NCBI GenBank assembly: GCA_947177115.1 | Contig: CAMWTG010000048.1 | Location: forward strand, 1-12,865 | Length of the DNA: 12,865 nt | Source: an uncultured Clostridia bacterium | Lineage (GTDB): Bacteria; Bacillota; Clostridia; Oscillospirales; Oscillospiraceae | Direction of reading: 5' to 3' | Shown here: positions 7,701-12,865 of the stretch, in pieces | Numbering within the stretch: the first letter of the stretch is position 1 | Layout of the letters: each line of letters begins with the position of its first letter | Notes under the pieces: generated by a model | What the model saw: only the letters and a program-made list of their open reading frames with translations | Told to the model about the DNA's origin: nothing | Databases searched by the model: none | Program-made: the position numbers and the translations under genes

Positions 7701-10700
7701 ACTCCTTACCCAAGGGGATGTACTCGGAAATATCCCGCTCCTTAATGATCTCATAGGGGGCGTCAGGGCCGCGCTGGGGATCGGGACGGGCCAGCACCAC
7801 GCTCTTGCCATGCTCCAGCAGCTTTTTAAGCACAGCCTGCCATGCGCCGTTGCAGCCGGTCACGCTGGTTTCGCCCAAACCGGGGATTTCCTGTGTCAGT
7901 ACATCTCTGTTCAACGCAAAAGCGGCTTCCTCCGCATCCTTGCCATAAAACAGCATATAGTCCCCGACCTGGACGCCCACCAGCTTATCCGGGTACTGCG
8001 CTTTCAGATTGAGGTATTCTTCTACGTTGGGGGTAAGGTTAGGTTCAGCAGCGGCAGTGTCGCCGCTATCCTCTGCTTCAGAATGGTCTAAAGCAGGATT
8101 TTCCTGAGACACTTCGCGGGTCCTGGGTACAACGGTAAAGCTGCCATCGTCCAAGTAACTCTCAAATTTATCACGGAACATTTCAACAGGGGCTTGGGCT
8201 AAATCCGGGAACGTGTAATAAACATAGTCCCCGCCTATACTGTCAAGGATGATCTGATAAGCCTTTCCGTCAACAAAGTATTCCACCGTGTCCCCGGCGC
8301 AGTATTCTTTCCCGCCAGAGGTGTGCCAAACCATTTCCACATTTTCCGGCGCACCCGCCCCGGTGGGTTCCTGCACCGCCTCCGGCGCTGGGGGTATCTC
8401 TGTATTGGCCTCCAACTGTGCCGGGGCCTCTTGAATCCATGCCGGGGCGTCCGGCGTACCGGCGTACCTTTGCACCGCGTCGCGGGAATCGGTGATAACA
8501 TCCTGATAGGTCTGTTCCAGAATGTCCTCAATCAGCCACTCCCGGAACTTGGGCAGGGTGTGATAGGCTTCGTGCAGGGCGGGATTTTGTTCTTTGATTT
8601 CCTCCATCATGGCGGTGATCTCGGCGTCCAGTTCGTTCCTGGCGCTGTCATAATCCGTTTCCCGGTCACGGAGATAATCGTAAAAACTGCTGCCCCTTAC
8701 GGCGCCGGCCAGCAAAGCGAGCGCCTCCCGGTACAGTGTGACGGCGCTGACAGGCGGCTGCTCCGCCGCCAAATTCTGTTGGTAGGTAGTCTCAAAAAGG
8801 TAATCGCGGAACTGATGGACCGCCGCCAGTGTGTCAAAATAGGCATGATAAAACTGCGGATTTGTTTTGAGCATGGAAACCGCAATTCGGTTGATTGCGA
8901 TGTAACATTCATCCCGGCTGTTCTGCTCATCACTGTTCATCCGGGCGTTTGTGTAGCTTTCATCGTTCAAAAGCTGCGCTGTGATGGCGTCCGCTTCCCG
9001 CATCAAAATGTCATAGGCGGCGATGGGCGTCCCTTCCGGGCTGAAGAAAACCTCAACGTCCTCTCCATCCTTCACAGCAACAGCCCGTTCCCTAATGAAT
9101 TTCTGCGCTGTGATATTCTTCATCCACTTTGCGGCAAAGTTGTTCAAGTCGTTGCGCAGCTTGGGAATCCATTTACCCGGCTCCGGGTAGACCTGCTGAT
9201 AGATTGGGACGCCGCCATCCTGCTGGAAGGTCAGCGCCTCCAGCGTCCCCTTTTCCCGGTCAACCCGGAAGGTCATTTCCGGGTCATTCATGGTATCGCC
9301 GTTCTGTCTGAAGGTATGGCCGAGAGCGACAACATCATCGGCGATCCACTGGACATGGAGAGGCATATAGGACGGCCCCGCCTGCAAGCGCATACTGCGG
9401 TATTCGCCGCTGATGATTTCCGGGAACAGTTTAGCAAAGGTGCTGTAATTGATCTCCGGGCGTGTGCGTCTGGCCTTTTTGGGCCTGGACACAGCCGCCG
9501 CCGCTTTGGAAATATCGTTCCTGATTGTGGTAATCAGCCGTTCGAGGGTATCTTTTTCAGCCTCCGCAACGCTGAATGTCACATCGCCATTTTCCTGGAC
9601 AGTCCGTTCGGGCGTGATTCCCGCTTGCGACATTGGCCTTGCTAAAATCAACGCTTCCGCAGATGTAACCGTGATCTCATAGTTGGGATTCTGGACAACA
9701 GCGGCCGCTTCTCCCGCAGGAGCGGGGGATTCACTTTGTTCCACGGCCCGTTTCTCCGGCTCCGCACCTGTCATTAGGGCGGCCATGGTTCGGGTCTGGT
9801 ATGCGCCGGTTTTTTCGTCAACCGTGGAAATAGCCACATCATACTGCCCACGCAGCTTTTCCACATTCTGCTCCAGCGCATGAGCGGGTAAGCCGCACAT
9901 CTCCACCCGGCCAACGCCGCCGATGGGCCGGGTGGTCAGGGTCAGCCCCAGCACATCGGCGGCGTTTTTGGCGTCCTCGCCGTATAACTCAAAAAAGTCG
10001 CCTATCTGATAAAGCACCAAATGATTCGGGTGGCTCTCTTTAATGGCGGTATATTCATCCCACCAGGGGGAGCGGGAGGATTCCTGCTCCTGTTCCAACA
10101 CCTGGGGCGGCGTGGAAAATACGGGGGCATCCTGCGTTGCGGAGATTCTGGCGTCAGATGCAGCGGCGGCGTGTTGGATTTCCCGCTTGATTTCCTCCGG
10201 TAAATCGTCAGCATAAAACGTCACCGTCCTGTCCGGGGCGATATGGGCGATGGTTTTATAATCGCCATCCTCCATCTCCATGCTGTTCCAGACGGTGAGG
10301 CCATTCCCGAAGAAGCCGTAGCCCAGACTGTACTTTTTCTCCGGTTCCGCTTTTGGGGCCTCCGCTTCCGGGGCCGCATGGTCCTTCTGATACTGCTCCA
10401 GTTCCTCCGGGGACAGGTAACGGTTCTCCTGGATAAGCTGGTGGATATGCTGAGCCATTTCCTCAAAGGAGACATGGCGCATTTTCCCCTCCGGCCTGGG
10501 GGAAATCCGCAGCTCTTTCGCAAAATAGGCGTAGCCCCGTGTGCCATCCGCCAGAGTGCAGAAGCCCCCTTCCACATTTCCACGTCTGGACCGGCTATAC
10601 TCCTGTTCCAGCTTCCGCACAATGATCGCGTCAGACCAGCCCTCGGTGAACAGGGCGTAAAGCCTCTGCCTGCGCTCCGGGTCGCCCAAATCCTCAATCA

Positions 10701-12534
10701 GAAAGTGGTCAAGGTCCGCATCGGTGATCTCACGCTGCTCCTGCGGCTCCGCCTCTGCCGCCTGCCCGGAGGAAAACAGGGAGAATTGTCCATCGCCCTG
10801 GGCCTCGGCCTCCGGCTTGCGTTTGCTGGCAAGGGCACGGGCCACTGATGCCAAGTCCCCGGAAGCCTCACCCGGCACATCGGGCACAACAGCCTTTTGC
10901 GTGGACTGGCTCTTTTCCCGGCTGCGCTCCTTTACCTCGCGCTCCGCTTGCAGGGCGCTCTCCGGCAGCGGGGAGAACAGGGGAGAATCCCCACGCACAA
11001 ACGCCCCCATGTCCCGCATGGCAAACATCATGCCCGTATAGCCCTCCGCATCTGGGCTGACAGCGGCAAAATCGCTCATCATGGTATCGAACAGCTTCGA
11101 TGCCACTTCGGGCGTTTCCAGCAGGGGGCGTATCTGCGTGGCCGCCTCCGCAGCATCCGCGCCATCGGCAAAGGGCCGGTGCTGGCAGTCGGGCACATGG
11201 GAGAAGAAGTGATAGATCATCTTGGCAAGATGATTCTTGTCATGCTCCGGCAGGCTTTCCCGCTCTTTACTGGTGAGATAGCGGTCTTTTTCAATCAAGT
11301 CCCGGATACGCTTCTGCGCCTGGTTCCAGTTGAGATGAACAGTGTCATAGCCGTCAACGCCGGAAACTTCGTCCGAGCGGGTGAATTTGATGCCCTTTGC
11401 ATCACTCCATGTCATCAAACCCTCGGAACTGTGGCCCGCATCGCCGCATTCACGCCGCAGAAATGCGGCGCACTCCTTGGCATCGTGGCCCTGCATGAAA
11501 TAGGAGTAAATGCGGATTTTGCCGTCTTGAACATGGGGGCCATTCGCCAAGAAGTGGTCGATCTCATTTTCTGTAATAAAAGTGGCCTTTGCGGGGGCAA
11601 AGCCGTCCACCGCCTTAAACTCTGTGACCGGCTTATCCAGGTCGGCAATCTGCCGGGTCAGCGCTGGCAGGGATATGGTGGGGCGGTGTTCCAGCAAAGA
11701 GCGGTCTGTTACATAAAAGCTGGAGAAAGCCCGCAGTTCAGAGAGGACATGGCGGCGGCTCTCCGGCTCACGCAGAAGTTCCTTGATCCGCAGGACACTT
11801 TCTTCACTCCGGCTTCCCTGATACGCCTCAGAAACTGTGTGCAGATAGTCCTTTTCCTTCGCCGCGTCGCTGAACTCCATGCGAAGGTCAGCCAGCCTAT
11901 TAGCCAGACTGTCCAGCTCATTTTCCCGCGCCATGTCAATCTTCTCCTGACTGGCGAACATACCATCCTTCAAAAGCTGGGAAATGCGGACGGCGACAGC
12001 AGACCACGGAAGGTGCGTGAAAATAGTTCCATAGGTGTTGTTTCCGGGGCAGATATGGACCCCTCGCTCATCAAACCACATGGAGTATTTCGCCCTGGCA
12101 ACCGTCAGACCCTTGCCGCCGACCCCGTACTCCTTCTCCAGAAACGCGGCGGCATCCTTGGCGCTGGGGTCCTTCTGGAAGAACGCAACAATGCGCTCAA
12201 TGCTGTGCCTGCGGTTGCCGCCGCTGGTAAGGATGCGATCCGCCACCGCGTCAGATACACGATGGATGGAGGAAGCGTCAATCTCCGTCTGACGTTTTTC
12301 CTCCGCCTGGGCCTCGGCAATCGCCTCCACCTGTTCCTCCACCGTGGGGAACAGGCTGAACCGGGCCAGCCCTGATGCTGGGGCTTCCTCGGCCTTGACC
12401 TCCGGCTCCAGGGACGCAGAAACGGCGGGCTGTTCGCCCGCCGCTTCCTGCTGCTCCTGATTTACTTGTAGACGATCTCCGCCAGAACCAGTTCCTCCGC
12501 CTGATGGGTGAAGCTGTTCACCGCCTGCACCCAC
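1717..12534 (-). CDS. giant polyvalent protein: MutS-I-like domains, N6-adenine methylase and SF2 helicase
   Basis: An uninterrupted frame of about 3,605 residues, belonging to the very large methylase-helicase proteins of Firmicutes conjugative elements. Visible order: RFSLF (58-62); three related modules (about 83-300, 318-520, 601-718); QFSLF (583-587); a small domain near 735-795; a MutS domain I-like segment (about 822-912, GDFFELYG at 845-852); a conserved domain of these elements (about 1029-1143); a second, degenerate MutS-like segment (about 1503-1595); twin small domains (1606-1660, 1691-1745); another element-associated domain (about 1762-1855); an adenine methylase with EPSCGIG (2043-2049) and NVPF (2107-2110); a helicase with GAGKT (2736-2740), DEAH (2896-2899), TGTP (2947-2950) and QRAGRIVRRG (3262-3271); and a helical tail. 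No nuclease motif was seen. A role in protecting or processing transferred DNA, as for DarB-like proteins, is inference. The start is doubtful: the first usable codon is a GTG inside tnpV with no convincing ribosome binding site, and conserved sequence begins only near residue 57. Confidence 0.93.
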   Translation of the reverse strand: MGAGGEQLHPSGGGTGSGGDRLQVNQEQQEAAGEQPAVSASLEPEVKAEEAPASGLARFSLFPTVEEQVEAIAEAQAEEKRQTEIDASSIHRVSDAVADRILTSGGNRRHSIERIVAFFQKDPSAKDAAAFLEKEYGVGGKGLTVARAKYSMWFDERGVHICPGNNTYGTIFTHLPWSAVAVRISQLLKDGMFASQEKIDMARENELDSLANRLADLRMEFSDAAKEKDYLHTVSEAYQGSRSEESVLRIKELLREPESRRHVLSELRAFSSFYVTDRSLLEHRPTISLPALTRQIADLDKPVTEFKAVDGFAPAKATFITENEIDHFLANGPHVQDGKIRIYSYFMQGHDAKECAAFLRRECGDAGHSSEGLMTWSDAKGIKFTRSDEVSGVDGYDTVHLNWNQAQKRIRDLIEKDRYLTSKERESLPEHDKNHLAKMIYHFFSHVPDCQHRPFADGADAAEAATQIRPLLETPEVASKLFDTMMSDFAAVSPDAEGYTGMMFAMRDMGAFVRGDSPLFSPLPESALQAEREVKERSREKSQSTQKAVVPDVPGEASGDLASVARALASKRKPEAEAQGDGQFSLFSSGQAAEAEPQEQREITDADLDHFLIEDLGDPERRQRLYALFTEGWSDAIIVRKLEQEYSRSRRGNVEGGFCTLADGTRGYAYFAKELRISPRPEGKMRHVSFEEMAQHIHQLIQENRYLSPEELEQYQKDHAAPEAEAPKAEPEKKYSLGYGFFGNGLTVWNSMEMEDGDYKTIAHIAPDRTVTFYADDLPEEIKREIQHAAAASDARISATQDAPVFSTPPQVLEQEQESSRSPWWDEYTAIKESHPNHLVLYQIGDFFELYGEDAKNAADVLGLTLTTRPIGGVGRVEMCGLPAHALEQNVEKLRGQYDVAISTVDEKTGAYQTRTMAALMTGAEPEKRAVEQSESPAPAGEAAAVVQNPNYEITVTSAEALILARPMSQAGITPERTVQENGDVTFSVAEAEKDTLERLITTIRNDISKAAAAVSRPKKARRTRPEINYSTFAKLFPEIISGEYRSMRLQAGPSYMPLHVQWIADDVVALGHTFRQNGDTMNDPEMTFRVDREKGTLEALTFQQDGGVPIYQQVYPEPGKWIPKLRNDLNNFAAKWMKNITAQKFIRERAVAVKDGEDVEVFFSPEGTPIAAYDILMREADAITAQLLNDESYTNARMNSDEQNSRDECYIAINRIAVSMLKTNPQFYHAYFDTLAAVHQFRDYLFETTYQQNLAAEQPPVSAVTLYREALALLAGAVRGSSFYDYLRDRETDYDSARNELDAEITAMMEEIKEQNPALHEAYHTLPKFREWLIEDILEQTYQDVITDSRDAVQRYAGTPDAPAWIQEAPAQLEANTEIPPAPEAVQEPTGAGAPENVEMVWHTSGGKEYCAGDTVEYFVDGKAYQIILDSIGGDYVYYTFPDLAQAPVEMFRDKFESYLDDGSFTVVPRTREVSQENPALDHSEAEDSGDTAAAEPNLTPNVEEYLNLKAQYPDKLVGVQVGDYMLFYGKDAEEAAFALNRDVLTQEIPGLGETSVTGCNGAWQAVLKKLLEHGKSVVLARPDPQRGPDAPYEIIKERDISEYIPLGKELTIDGRRMKVDRIDYANGKVSLLDMEMAEKYRYPVFREEPVAFVREYVEEAERREFEQTARVEEIAEAEPLPEQVPSGDIPVGTVLTVNGHRMKIDSVDTARDEVMLLDLDARGGPPMFSVKSGATVRGLLADAPAADKPVPPESQDHNEADELEEAKRLIEDFCDAEYGGGVDFSDLEHIGIAYTTTENEQHEIQVEANLLDFSVTQTLDGQLIEQRRYKTLRELIDNELSVLDFDDLIHLEGEPEQLLATALKAPHKPEPAPEPEQVEIDGGRIAEPPAPKTPMTSKVVGRVNAGAFDVVFEELHVGPELHNFHIANEDLGAGGQKTKYQNNVAAIRTLKQIEAEGRLATPEEQEILSRYVGWGSLAPAFDEHNKAWAKEFAELQSLLTPEEYAATRATTLNAHYTSPRVIKAIYDAVERMGFQPGNILEPSCGIGNFFGLLPEALSGANLYGVELDSLTGRIARQLYQKAHITVDGFENTDHPDDFFDLAVGNVPFGAYPVHDRRYDRMNLQIHDYFLMKTLDKLRPGGIMAVITSKGTMDKKNSKVREALAQKANLLGAIRLPNNAFKANAGTEVTSDILFFQKRATVPEKLPEWVESGLTADGVPLNQYYFQHPEMVLGTMTLGKSMYGNDTETACYPIEGADLAEQLAGAISHIAPPDQELLEMDAPEQEDGKTVESIPADPNVRNFSYTMSKGKIYFRENSRMAPAELGKKPTERVKGMIAIRDSARKLIDLQLKGAADAEIKAEQANLNRLYDAYTKKYGILNSPGNRLAFNQDSSYPLLCSLEVLDDEGNFKHKADMFTKRTIQHHEVVTSVDTAVEALAVSIGERACVDLGFMASLMGDRSPAGSGDKIPQIVEDLKGIIFKDPATGPFDIEAGGTDWYKGWQTADEYLSGDVRGKLAKARAAAGEHPEFAVNVEALEQVQPKDLTAAEISVRIGAPWVKPAYYRQFLFELLQTPEHLQNGKIDVLYNKITGEWSVKGKSEDKRDNARLRATYGTKRRSAYVIFENLLNQRDTRVYDEDAEGKRTINPKHTAVAQQKAEALDQAFRDWIFKDPERRADLCATYNRLFNSKRPREYNGDHITFAGMNPEYKLEPHQRNAVARMLYGGNSLLAHCVGAGKTYEMTAAAMESKRLGLCQKSLFVVPNHLTEQWGSDFLTLYPGAKVLVATKKDFKPKNRKKFCARIATGDYDAVIIGHSQFEMIPLSPERQAKVIEDQISEIMDAIAEAKAQKEENWTIKQMEGTRKDLEAKLKKLTDKKKDDTVTFEELGIDRLFVDEAHYYKNLFLHTKMRNVAGIAQTEAQKSSDMFGKCRYLDELTGGRGVTFATGTPVSNSMVELYTMMRYLQFDMLEEAGLSHFDDWAAMFGEKVSGVELKPEGTGFRSKTRFARFYNLPELMNIWKEAADIQTAEMLKLPVPEAEYITVTTEPSAAQKEMVQSLAKRAEAVRNGLVEPNKDNMLKITSDGRKLALDQRIMNPLLGDDPNSKVNACVKNVFEIWQESTPTRGAQLFFCDLSTPKGRSKSEGKKSGKGKSIVKKIIEKVMGENPDEVEEDAEGIRLEMGVYDDIRSKLIAKGVPAEEIAFIHDAHTDAQKAELFAKVRSGQVRVLLGSTQKMGAGTNVQTRLVASHDLDCPWRPADLEQRAGRIVRRGNKNKKVRIFRYVTKGTFDAYNWGLVENKQKFIGQIMTGKSPARSIEDVDATALSYAEVKMLATGDPRIKEKMELDIQVAKLKMLKANHMAQKYEMEDMVIKHYPQKMAEAKMFIRALTEDMQIRDMHPVKDDAFSMTIRGRTYTERKAAGEAILAACKSMTEPDKPLNLGQFRGFPMQLQLKGEKFVVTMKQNLTYTAELADEPLGNVVRINNALEKIAENLEKQKLGLVTLEGNLENAKEEAARPFPQEEELAVKSARLSELNAELDNDGKERDQGNAVEPGQEDGGTPPQVNSTPPMAEGDKPSIRAALRSYTPPAPVAAGAEKSHRREAAL
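2635..4362 (-). other. SF2/SNF2-type helicase domain of the giant protein
   Basis: Ordered helicase motifs: a Q-like motif LEPHQRNAV just upstream, Walker A GAGKT, DEAH Walker B, TGTP motif III, MGAGTNVQ motif V and QRAGRIVRRG motif VI. All key residues are intact, so ATP hydrolysis and DNA translocation are expected. Compared with relatives I recall, a 43-residue lysine-rich then acidic segment is inserted between STPKG and VYDD. Confidence 0.9.
5935..6822 (-). other. N6-adenine DNA methyltransferase domain of the giant protein
   Basis: Motif I (SAM binding) reads NILEPSCGIGNFFG and the catalytic motif IV reads GNVPFG, the NVPF variant of NPPY/F seen in conjugative-element methylases. RYVGWGSL upstream and GGIMAVITSKGTM downstream are typical of this class. 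SAM-binding and catalytic positions appear intact. The recognition sequence cannot be predicted. Confidence 0.88.
7300..7719 (-). repeat. tandem duplicated small domain inside the giant protein
   Basis: Two copies of about 55 residues (1606-1660 and 1691-1745) share IP[LV]G..LT[IV].G.RMK[VI]D.[IV]D, then V.LLD and a terminal VR. The copies are divergent at DNA level. The function is unknown. Confidence 0.7.
7750..8028 (-). other. second, degenerate MutS domain I-like segment
   Basis: VEEYLNLKAQYPDKLVGVQVGDYMLFYGKD-type sequence (about 1503-1533) aligns by eye with the first MutS-like segment and with MutS domain I (spacing, GD[FY], FYG.DA..AA, then SV). The Phe-x-Glu pair is replaced: Tyr1526 and Leu1528. 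Mismatch contact by the classical mechanism is therefore unlikely in this copy. Confidence 0.6.
9799..10071 (-). other. MutS domain I-like (mismatch-recognition) segment of the giant protein
   Basis: Residues about 822-912 follow the MutS N-terminal domain pattern: WWDEYTAIKESHPN, then LVLYQIGDFFELYGEDA, then LGLTLTTR, then MCGLPAHALE with a following lysine, then DVAIS. This matches the MutS order (Y..IK..HPD.LLFYRMGDFYELF.DDA, then SLTKR, then GIPYHA, then VAICEQ). The Phe847-x-Glu849 pair occupies the position of the MutS Phe-x-Glu that inserts at mismatches. No MutS connector, clamp or ATPase domain follows. Confidence 0.75.
10381..12288 (-). repeat. three divergent copies of an N-terminal module in the giant protein
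   Basis: Copies start near residues 83 (TEIDASSIH), 318 (TFITENEIDHFL) and 601 (REITDADLDHFL). Each has a helical part with A[AI].FL..E[YC]G or its equivalent, a strand-rich middle, then a [FW]...A..I..LI....[YF]LS..E ending. Copies 1 and 2 also share a following helical segment of about 90 residues. The copies are diverged, so the triplication is old. Related modules are common in conjugative-element helicases, and their role is unknown. Confidence 0.65.
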
Positions 12535-12821
12535 GCCATCTGATCGCTGGACTTCAGTTCCTCGTTCACGCCCTGACGCTTCATCAGGTCCCTCACGATG
12601 CTGTCCACCTGCTCCTGCGCCTGCCTGTCGATCTCCCGCAGGTGCGGGGTCAGCCTGCCCGTCAGGAGCATGGAGGTGTAGGTCCCGCTGTGATGCTCCT
12701 TCAGAAAGTCCTCTCTCATCATCCCGTACTTGCCCAGCGGCAGTTCCTCCAGTTCGTCCTCCCCGTCCATCATCAGATCGGGCACCAGGTAATCGCCCAC
12801 CTTCGTGTAAGTCAGTTCCAT
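12462..12821 (-). CDS. tnpV: TnpV family transposon-encoded protein
   Basis: A 119-residue protein starting at the ATG 12821, with AGGAG eight bases upstream. A GTG nine codons further upstream is in frame, but it would place the ribosome binding site inside the gene. The family pattern is clear: TYTKVGDYLVPDL at residues 4-16, LGKYGMMREDFLKEHHSGTY (about 29-48), LLTGRLTPHL, then EQVDSIVRDLM and ELKSSDQMAWVQAVN, ending AEELVLAEIVYK. TnpV was first seen beside the TnpX recombinase in Tn4451-type transposons and is widespread on clostridial mobile elements; its biochemical role is unknown. Its last 24 codons, including the stop, overlap the annotated 5' end of the giant gene in another frame, so the two are probably co-transcribed. 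Its promoter lies off the right edge. Confidence 0.92.
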   Translation of the reverse strand: MELTYTKVGDYLVPDLMMDGEDELEELPLGKYGMMREDFLKEHHSGTYTSMLLTGRLTPHLREIDRQAQEQVDSIVRDLMKRQGVNEELKSSDQMAWVQAVNSFTHQAEELVLAEIVYK

Positions 12822-12829
12822 GATATATG

Positions 12830-12834
12830 CTCCT
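12830..12834 (-). promoter_or_regulatory. ribosome binding site deciding the tnpV start
   Basis: AGGAG (within GAAAGGAG) stands eight bases before the ATG at 12821. It fixes the start at MELTYTK rather than at the upstream in-frame GTG at 12848. Bases 12835-12865 show no promoter I can support. Confidence 0.75.
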
Positions 12835-12865
12835 TTCTTCGCTTTCACGCTTTACAGTGTTAAAT

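Noticed and set aside
8323..9645. Plus-strand open frame of 440 codons
   Set aside because: Antisense to conserved parts of the giant protein, with no motif and no upstream signals. Similar frames at 3838-4776, 4795-6006 and 6928-8091 were rejected for the same reason.
10897..12375. Long plus-strand open frame of 492 codons opposite the giant gene
   Set aside because: It lies wholly antisense to conserved modules, has no ribosome binding site or recognisable domain, and the GC-rich codon use of the opposite strand keeps such frames open.
12462..12535. Programmed -1 frameshift from tnpV into the giant frame at the tnpV end
   Set aside because: No convincing X-XXY-YYZ slippery heptamer is visible near the tnpV stop. 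It is kept only as one option in the start-site finding.
12462..12848. Longer tnpV start at GTG 12848
   Set aside because: The AGGAG ribosome binding site would fall inside the gene. The ATG at 12821 has ideal spacing and gives the normal family N-terminus.
1..12865. Integrase, transposase, IS ends, CRISPR repeats, tRNA or rRNA
   Set aside because: I saw no such motifs, terminal inverted repeats or regularly spaced repeats. TnpV is an accessory protein, not a recombinase.

Overview
The window looks like part of an integrative and conjugative or mobilizable element (Tn1549/Tn4451-like accessory and mobilization genes) from a gut Clostridia-type Firmicute. The coding DNA is GC-rich, with Firmicutes-style ribosome binding sites (AGGAG/GGAGG) and intrinsic terminators with U-tracts. 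The gene families (TnpV, a giant methylase-helicase, MobC, a DUF3991/TOPRIM protein) normally occur together on such elements. Every supported gene is on the minus strand, so transcription runs from right to left.

From right to left: tnpV (12462-12821) enters from the window edge and is followed by, and apparently overlapped by, one enormous reading frame (1717-12534, about 3,600 residues, 84% of the window). This 'polyvalent' protein carries three divergent copies of an N-terminal module, two MutS domain I-like segments, a duplicated small domain, an N6-adenine methyltransferase domain and an SF2/SNF2-type helicase. Its TGA stop overlaps the ATG of mobC (1382-1720), and a strong intrinsic terminator (1338-1374) closes that unit. 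An AT-rich intergenic strip (1203-1337) holds a good minus-strand promoter and small repeats. It is followed by a small coiled-coil/basic protein (867-1202), a second terminator (790-815), and the first 254 codons of a DUF3991/TOPRIM primase-like protein that runs off the left edge. No relaxase, integrase, coupling protein or type IV secretion gene lies inside the window. No plus-strand gene, RNA gene, IS or CRISPR array was seen.

Working model (inference): MobC assists an off-window relaxase at oriT. The TOPRIM protein probably acts in DNA processing or priming after transfer. The giant protein probably modifies and remodels element DNA, in the way proposed for DarB-like and polyvalent methylase-helicases that protect incoming DNA. 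The least expected parts are the MutS mismatch-recognition-like domain that keeps the Phe-x-Glu motif, the sliding-clamp-like QFSLF/RFSLF peptides, and the unresolved start of the giant gene, whose frame stays open through all of tnpV to the window edge without an ATG.
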